Assembly (NCBI GenBank): GCA_017396925.1
Contig: JAFQKM010000204.1
Coordinates: forward strand, 1-11,495
Length of the DNA stretch: 11,495 nt
Origin: Clostridia bacterium
GTDB lineage: Bacteria; Bacillota; Clostridia; Oscillospirales; Butyricicoccaceae
Direction: 5' to 3'
This document shows, one piece after another, positions 6,365 to 11,495 of the stretch. Both the position numbers and the translations under genes were made by a program. The number at the start of each line of letters is the position of its first letter. The first letter of the stretch is position 1. The notes under the pieces are model-generated. The model had not been told where the DNA came from and did not search any database. It saw only the letters and a program-made list of their open reading frames with translations.

Positions 6365-7231
6365 TTAGCCGTCGTGGCGCCAGAAACCGAGGACGCGGAA
6401 ATAATACATCTCCAGCTCCATCTGGTAGAGGGCGGCGCGGGTTTCGATCGAGTCGAAGTTGCCCGACAGGTCGACGAAGATCAGGTCATCAGGATGACCG
6501 TCGCCGGGTGTCGAACGGCGCAGACGCAGATTTTCGATATTGAGCTTGGCTTCGGCCAGAATCGAAAGGGTCTGGGTCAGAGAGCCGTAGGTGCGCTTGA
6601 CGGCAAAGGCCAGCGACATACGGTCGCAGTCCTCGGCCTTGACCAGCTTCTTCGACAGAACGAAATAGCGGCGGTCGTCGCCGGTGATGTAGGGACGGAA
6701 GCTGCGGTTGAGATAAAGATCACGCTTGTAAAAACGCAGATAGATATCGGCCAGGTCGTGGTTGCTGCCGCAGGAGAAGGCAGCATAGGCAGCCTCGCCC
6801 TTCTCAACCATATCGAGGGCCTCATCGATGGAAGCACAGGGCTCCAGCTCCAGCTGCAGGGCAGCCGCAACATCTTCCAGCTGATGGGCAGGGCAGAGGA
6901 TGCGGCCTTCGGCGGGAAGGTCGGTCAGCACCTGCTCGTGGGGCAGCTTGTGATCGAGGTTATTTTTGAGGATCCAGCGATACTCATGGCCGCGGTGCAT
7001 ACGGGTGATCGACGACCAGAGAGAATTGGCCTTGAGCAGAAGCTCAGGGGGGAACTGAGCGGCAACACTGCGGACATAGGCCAGCTCGGCGTCGTCATCG
7101 AAGATTTCTTCGTCGAGGTCGCGCTTGCTTTCGGCCATCTTGGCAGCAATGGACATACGCTTCTGGAAGGTCTCGGCCAGAGCTTCGTCGCAGGTCGAGA
7201 TGATATGGGTCAGAAGTTTGAGCTGATTCAT
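6365..7231 (-). CDS. Degenerate chorismate mutase / prephenate dehydratase-like protein with ACT domain
   Basis: A 288-residue protein with the layout of a shortened P-protein (PheA). Residues 8-90 resemble an AroQ chorismate mutase helix bundle (DEALAETFQKRMSIAAKMAE, then SK), keeping Arg25 and Lys36. By my alignment, the Arg expected near residue 8 (Arg11 of the E. coli enzyme) is a threonine. Residues 109-178 resemble the first lobe of prephenate dehydratase (ASIDEALDMVEKGEAAYAAF, then LADIYLRFYKRDLYL). The second lobe, roughly 80 residues, is absent, and the catalytic Thr-Arg-Phe motif reads Arg-Arg-Tyr (187-189). Residues 205-283 are an ACT domain (SLAFAVKRTYGSLTQTLSIL, DLIFVDLSGNFD). 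Normal P-proteins are about 360-390 residues. The start ATG at 7231 has AAAGGA 8 nt upstream. It may be a phenylalanine-binding regulator or a relict enzyme; function is unproven. The long plus-strand frame across it is a shadow. Confidence 0.75.
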   Translation of the reverse strand: MNQLKLLTHIISTCDEALAETFQKRMSIAAKMAESKRDLDEEIFDDDAELAYVRSVAAQFPPELLLKANSLWSSITRMHRGHEYRWILKNNLDHKLPHEQVLTDLPAEGRILCPAHQLEDVAAALQLELEPCASIDEALDMVEKGEAAYAAFSCGSNHDLADIYLRFYKRDLYLNRSFRPYITGDDRRYFVLSKKLVKAEDCDRMSLAFAVKRTYGSLTQTLSILAEAKLNIENLRLRRSTPGDGHPDDLIFVDLSGNFDSIETRAALYQMELEMYYFRVLGFWRHDG

Positions 7232-7306
7232 AAGATCATTCCTTTATAAAGATTTAAACGGATATACCGAATGTGGCAGATCAACGCCGCATAATACGAC
7301 ATATAT

Positions 7307-7336
7307 ATCATAACGCAAAACAGTAAAAGCTGTCAA
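7307..7336 (-). promoter_or_regulatory. Sigma-A promoter for the chorismate mutase/ACT gene
   Basis: Minus-strand consensus -35 TTGACA (7336-7331) is followed after 18 nt by -10 TATGAT (7312-7307), 5 of 6 matches. The predicted start near 7300 leaves a leader of about 70 nt. Its -35 lies only 9 bp from the -35 of the divergent ltaE promoter. Confidence 0.7.
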
Positions 7337-7345
7337 TCGATGTAA

Positions 7346-7374
7346 TTTACAAAAAACAGAGCACATGCTATAAT
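7346..7374 (+). promoter_or_regulatory. Strong sigma-A promoter for the threonine aldolase gene
   Basis: -35 TTTACA (7346-7351), a 17-nt spacer and a perfect TATAAT (7369-7374), preceded by TGC, which makes an extended -10. Transcription would begin near 7381, leaving a leader of about 58 nt. This is the closest match to consensus in the window. Confidence 0.82.
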
Positions 7375-7438
7375 TATATTGCTATTGTGCACCGAAATGT
7401 TTAAAAGCGTGAAAATAAACTTTTACGGAGGAAATCTT

Positions 7439-8461
7439 ATGAAGTATATCGACTTCCGCAGCGATACCGGTACCCAGCCTACCGAAGAGATGCGTGCGGC
7501 CATGGCAGCTGCCGTTGTCGGCGATGATGTTTATGGCGAAGACCCCACCACCAACGCACTGGAAGAACTGGCGGCCCGCATGCTGGGCAAGGAAAAAGCC
7601 ATGTTTATTTCTTCGGGTCATATGGGCAATCAGCTGGCCATTATGGGCCATACCAAGCGCGGCGACGAGATCGTCGTCGGCCGTGAATCCCACATCGTCA
7701 CCCACGAGGCCGGCGCTACTGCGCTGCTGAGCGGCGTCAATCATTGTATTCTCGATTTTCCCGGTGAAATGCCGGTGCCCGAAATGATCGAAAAGGCCAT
7801 CCGTCAGGAAAATGTCCACCATCCCGACACCACGCTGATCTCCTATGAAAACGCGCTGGCCGGCGGCCGCGTTGTTCCCCTCGAGACCATGAAGGCGGTC
7901 TATGAAGTCGGCCGGAAGCACGGCATTCCCGTGCATATCGACGGCGCACGCCTCTTCAATGCCGCCACAGCCCTGGGCGTTCCCGCATACGAGCTGACGC
8001 AGTATTGCGATACAGTCACCTGCTGCCTCTCCAAGGGTCTGTGTGCGCCTGTCGGCGCCATTCTGGCCGGCCCTGCCGATTTTATCGACAAGGCACGCCG
8101 CAACCGCAAGATTCTGGGCGGCGGTATGCGCCAGACCGGCATTATCGCTGCAGCCGGCATCATCGCGCTGGAAAAGATGACCCTGCGCCTGAAGGAAGAC
8201 CATGACAACGCCAAGCATCTGGCCCGCAGACTCAGCGAGATCGACTATATCACCTGCGATCCCGATGCGGTCGAGATCAATATGGTCTTCTGCACCATCG
8301 ATCAGCCCGAAGAGAAAAAGGCGGCCATGCAGCAGAAGCTGCTGGAGCAGGGCTATATCACCGGCGGCTATGATGGCGGCCCCACAAGATTTGTCACCAA
8401 CAACGGCACCAGCCGTGCCGATGTCGACGGCCTGGTCGAGGCCATCAAGAAGTGCTTTTAA
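7439..8461 (+). CDS. ltaE: Low-specificity L-threonine aldolase (PLP-dependent)
   Basis: A 340-residue cytoplasmic fold-type I PLP enzyme that splits L-threonine or L-allo-threonine into glycine and acetaldehyde. The N-terminal FRSDTGTQPTEEM (6-18) matches the family signature RSDTVTxPT with Gly in place of Val. GDDVYGEDPTTNALE (28-42) and the PLP-stacking His85 in GRESHIVTHEAGA are present. So are the PLP-nitrogen partner Asp168 in HIDGARLFNA and the Schiff-base Lys199 in CLSKGLCAPVGA. GGGMRQTG, further on, is also typical. The start at 7439 is set by GGAGG (7427-7431, spacing 7) and the family N-terminus; an in-frame upstream ATG at 7379 would begin at the predicted transcription start. No clear terminator follows, only a 7-bp hairpin at 8466-8484 without a T run. 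Confidence 0.94.
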   Translation: MKYIDFRSDTGTQPTEEMRAAMAAAVVGDDVYGEDPTTNALEELAARMLGKEKAMFISSGHMGNQLAIMGHTKRGDEIVVGRESHIVTHEAGATALLSGVNHCILDFPGEMPVPEMIEKAIRQENVHHPDTTLISYENALAGGRVVPLETMKAVYEVGRKHGIPVHIDGARLFNAATALGVPAYELTQYCDTVTCCLSKGLCAPVGAILAGPADFIDKARRNRKILGGGMRQTGIIAAAGIIALEKMTLRLKEDHDNAKHLARRLSEIDYITCDPDAVEINMVFCTIDQPEEKKAAMQQKLLEQGYITGGYDGGPTRFVTNNGTSRADVDGLVEAIKKCF

Positions 8462-8505
8462 ATCCGGGTTTTATGCAAAAACCCCGTGAAAATCGTGGGA
8501 ATGGA

Positions 8506-8532
8506 TAGACAAGTCGGAAAAACTGTGATAAT
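8506..8532 (+). promoter_or_regulatory. Possible promoter for the TSCPD-asnS-coaW cluster
   Basis: TAGACA (8506-8511, 5/6 to -35) and GATAAT (8527-8532, 5/6 to -10) are 15 nt apart, which is short. However, TGT precedes the -10, so an extended -10 is possible. Transcription would start near 8539, just before the large hairpin at 8542-8578. Confidence 0.4.
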
Positions 8533-8541
8533 CTAAAGAGA

Positions 8542-8578
8542 GCAGATGCGGGCAGGGGAGACCTGACCGTGCATCTGC
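8542..8578 (+). other. Strong hairpin in the leader of the TSCPD gene
   Basis: GCAGATGC (8542-8549) pairs perfectly with GCATCTGC (8571-8578). Inside, GG pairs with CC, and CAGG (8553-8556) pairs with CCTG (8562-8565) around a GGAGA loop. The 3' side has only a TTTT at 8582-8585, so this is a poor terminator. It is either the end of the ltaE transcript or, more likely, a structured 5' leader of the next gene. It matches no riboswitch or T-box I recognise. Confidence 0.5.
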
Positions 8579-8622
8579 ATGTTTTGAAATAAAATTATAA
8601 GCATACAGGAGTGAAATCACCA

Positions 8623-8904
8623 ATGGTCCAGAAATACAGCCATAATACCATCGGCACAGGCATCTGCACCCCCGAGTTTATTTTCCATGTAGATGGCGAT
8701 ATCCTCGTCGAGCTGGAAATGCCCCGCCGCGGCTGCGACGGCAACCTGAAGGGCATTGCTTCTCTGATCAAGGGCATGAAGATCGATGATATCATCGAGC
8801 GCTGCCAGGGCATCACCTGCGGCCCCCGTCCTTCGTCCTGCCCCGGTCAGATCGCCGAAGGCCTCAAGAGAATGAAGGAAGCCCGCGCAAGAGGCGAGTT
8901 TTAA
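8623..8904 (+). CDS. TIGR03905-type TSCPD domain-containing protein
   Basis: A 93-residue protein consisting almost entirely of a TSCPD domain, the small cysteine-containing module also found at the C-terminus of some vitamin B12-dependent ribonucleotide reductases. Features seen: GTGICTPEFIFHVDGD with Cys15, RRGCDGNLKGIASLIKGM with Cys38, and GITCGPRPSSCPGQIAEGL with Cys66 and Cys73. The last is the name-giving (T/S)SCPD/G motif. The spaced cysteines suggest metal or Fe-S binding, but the function of stand-alone TSCPD proteins is not established. The start ATG at 8623 is 11 nt after AGGAG (8607-8611). A GTG at 8611 in the same frame overlaps that site and is rejected. It lies 37 nt before asnS, probably in the same transcript. 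Confidence 0.85.
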   Translation: MVQKYSHNTIGTGICTPEFIFHVDGDILVELEMPRRGCDGNLKGIASLIKGMKIDDIIERCQGITCGPRPSSCPGQIAEGLKRMKEARARGEF

Positions 8905-8941
8905 TTCATACGATAAACTAACCGAAAGGTAATGAAATAAA

Positions 8942-10330
<1,389 letters not shown>

Positions 10331-10342
10331 GGTTTTGAAAGT

Positions 10343-11152
10343 ATGATCATCGGAATCGATATTGGCGGCAGTACGACCAAGATCGTCGGCTATGACGGCG
10401 AAAAGATCGTCTCGCCCCTGATGGTCAAGGCCAGCGATCCCAAGACTTCGGCCTATGGCGCGTTTGGCAAGTTCCTGCTGGAAAACGGCCTGGAACTTGC
10501 CGACATCGAGAAGATCATGGTGACCGGCGTCGGCTCCAGCTTTCTGCCCGAGACCATCTATCAGATCGAAACCCATAAGGTGGATGAGATCACCTCCATC
10601 GGCATGGGCGGCCGCTTCCTGTCGGGCCTCGACCGTGCGGCAGTTGTCAGCATGGGCACCGGCACAGCGGTCATCGGCGTCGACGAGACCGGCATCCGTC
10701 ACATCGGCGGCACCGGCCTGGGCGGCGGCACTGTCATTGGCGTCTGCGACAAGCTGATCGGCGTGCGCGACATCAATCACATCGTCGATCTGGCCGAGCA
10801 GGGCAACCTGCGTCAGGTCGACCTGACCATCGGTGACATTTCGTCGACCGACGTTTCCAACATGACCGATGCCATCACGGCCTCCAATTTCGGCAAGGTT
10901 TCCGATCTGGCAAGCCATGCCGATCTGGCCATGGGCGTCCTCAATATGGTCTTTCAGACCATCGGCATCGTTTCGGCGCTGGCCGGACGCAGCTGCGGCC
11001 TCGACCGCATCGTCCTGACCGGCAACCTGTCCAAGGTCCGTCTGGCCCCCAAGGTCTTCAGCGATGTCGAGACCCTCTATAATGTTCGCTTCCTGATTCC
11101 CGAAAATGCCGACTTTGCCACCGCCATCGGTGCGGCCATTTCGGGTAAATAA
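10343..11152 (+). CDS. coaW: Type II pantothenate kinase
   Basis: A 269-residue cytoplasmic kinase of the ASKHA fold that phosphorylates pantothenate, the first step of CoA synthesis. The phosphate-1 loop MIIGIDIGGSTTK (1-13) is present. MVTGVGSSFLPE and the second nucleotide loop SMGTGTAVIGVD (103-114) follow, then GIRHIGGTGLGGGTVIG (117-133), characteristic of the eukaryote-like/Staphylococcus CoaW group. The C-terminal ENADFATAIGAA contributes to the nucleotide site. Type II bacterial enzymes are generally not inhibited by CoA. The start follows asnS by 12 nt. The only SD-like element is AAGG (10329-10332) overlapping the asnS stop, so expression probably depends on asnS transcription and perhaps coupling. 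No terminator is evident in the 85 nt after it. Confidence 0.9.
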   Translation: MIIGIDIGGSTTKIVGYDGEKIVSPLMVKASDPKTSAYGAFGKFLLENGLELADIEKIMVTGVGSSFLPETIYQIETHKVDEITSIGMGGRFLSGLDRAAVVSMGTGTAVIGVDETGIRHIGGTGLGGGTVIGVCDKLIGVRDINHIVDLAEQGNLRQVDLTIGDISSTDVSNMTDAITASNFGKVSDLASHADLAMGVLNMVFQTIGIVSALAGRSCGLDRIVLTGNLSKVRLAPKVFSDVETLYNVRFLIPENADFATAIGAAISGK

Positions 11153-11237
11153 GGAAGAGGCATCCCTACATTCATCTGCAATTTTTCTGCAAATAGAAAC
11201 ATCAAGTTCAAAAAATGATTTGAAGGAGAGAATCACA

Positions 11238-11495
11238 ATGGATATCCGTAACGCAAGCAAGGAAGAGCTGCTGGCCCTGAAGGCAGAGCTGACAGCACAG
11301 TATGACGAATGCTGCGCCAAGAACCTGAAGCTCAACATGGCAAGAGGTAAGCCCGGTGCAGACCAGCTCGACCTGAGCGCAGGCCTGCTGACCGCCATCT
11401 CCACCAATGAAGAGACCATTATGGATGGCACCGACCTCCGTAACTACGGCGGCCTGGACGGCATCCCTTCCTGCAAGGCACTGTTTGCCGAGCTG
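11238..11495 (+). CDS. PLP aminotransferase, aspartate aminotransferase subgroup Ic (PF12897-type), N-terminal part
   Basis: The first 86 residues of a fold-type I aminotransferase that runs off the window. The N-terminus (MDIRNASKEELLALKAELTA, then QYDECCAKNLKLNMARGKPG) and the stretches DQLDLSAGLL and GTDLRNYGGLDGIPSCKALF are the recognisable opening of the class Ic aspartate aminotransferase-like family. RNYGxLDGIP is the strongest match. The PLP lysine and substrate-binding arginines lie beyond the edge, so the amino-acid specificity and integrity are unknown. The start ATG has AAGGAG (11223-11228), a 9-nt spacing. The 85-nt gap before it is AT-rich and holds a direct repeat TCTGCAA (11175-11181 and 11186-11192), but I see no convincing promoter or terminator there. 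Confidence 0.85.
   Translation, partial: MDIRNASKEELLALKAELTAQYDECCAKNLKLNMARGKPGADQLDLSAGLLTAISTNEETIMDGTDLRNYGGLDGIPSCKALFAEL

Noticed and set aside
6374..7249. Plus-strand open frame (291 codons) opposite the CM/ACT gene
   Set aside because: The minus strand shows ACT and chorismate mutase similarity, a good ribosome binding site, a promoter and a terminator. The plus frame has none of these.
8466..8484. Hairpin GGGTTTT/AAAACCC just after ltaE as a terminator
   Set aside because: The stem is 7 bp, mostly A-T, and is followed by CGTGAAAATCG instead of a T run.
8932..8940. Mini-ORF ATG-AAA-TAA just before the asnS start, as a possible leader peptide
   Set aside because: It is only two codons long and its ATG is 1 nt from the AAAGGT site, too close for initiation.

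Overview
The window looks like chromosomal DNA of a moderately GC-rich Firmicute, most likely a gut-type Clostridia of the Oscillospiraceae/Ruminococcaceae kind. This rests on clear AGGAG-type ribosome binding sites, AT-rich sigma-A promoters between GC-rich genes, a Firmicute-style PstS lipoprotein, a type II pantothenate kinase, a TSCPD-domain protein and a PF12897-type aminotransferase. The family-level assignment is inference. Almost everything is housekeeping or nutrient metabolism. I see no phage, integrase, toxin-antitoxin, CRISPR or defence genes, no tRNA or rRNA, and no recognisable riboswitch.

Layout. Positions 1-119 (minus) hold the start of a family I inorganic pyrophosphatase. 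It is divergent from an NCS2 purine permease (352-1770), which ends in a strong terminator. Positions 1964-6060 are a complete phosphate-uptake operon, pstS-pstC-pstA-pstB-phoU. The last four genes are tightly packed, with 4-nt and 1-nt overlaps. A duplicated hexamer-pair motif upstream of pstS may be a PhoP box. The PstS protein is unusual: its two sequence halves are in swapped order (circularly permuted). A 246-bp MITE-like element (two 109-bp tandem units plus a partial third, 12-bp terminal inverted repeats) sits right at the end of phoU and supplies its stop codon. A bidirectional terminator follows, shared with a minus-strand gene (6365-7231) that looks like a shortened, degenerate chorismate mutase-prephenate dehydratase-ACT protein.

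That gene and a threonine aldolase gene (7439-8461) diverge from back-to-back sigma-A promoters, two of the best in the window. To the right on the plus strand are a small TSCPD-domain gene with a structured leader (8623-8904), asparaginyl-tRNA synthetase (8942-10330), type II pantothenate kinase (10343-11152) and the beginning of a PLP aminotransferase (11238 to the window end). The short gaps suggest that the TSCPD gene, asnS and coaW are co-transcribed.

The genes form three functional blocks: phosphate/pyrophosphate and purine uptake on the left, phosphate uptake in the centre, and amino-acid, tRNA-charging and CoA metabolism on the right. The points most worth a second look are the permuted PstS, the hairpin-rich repeat that ends phoU, and the degenerate CM-PDT-ACT protein.
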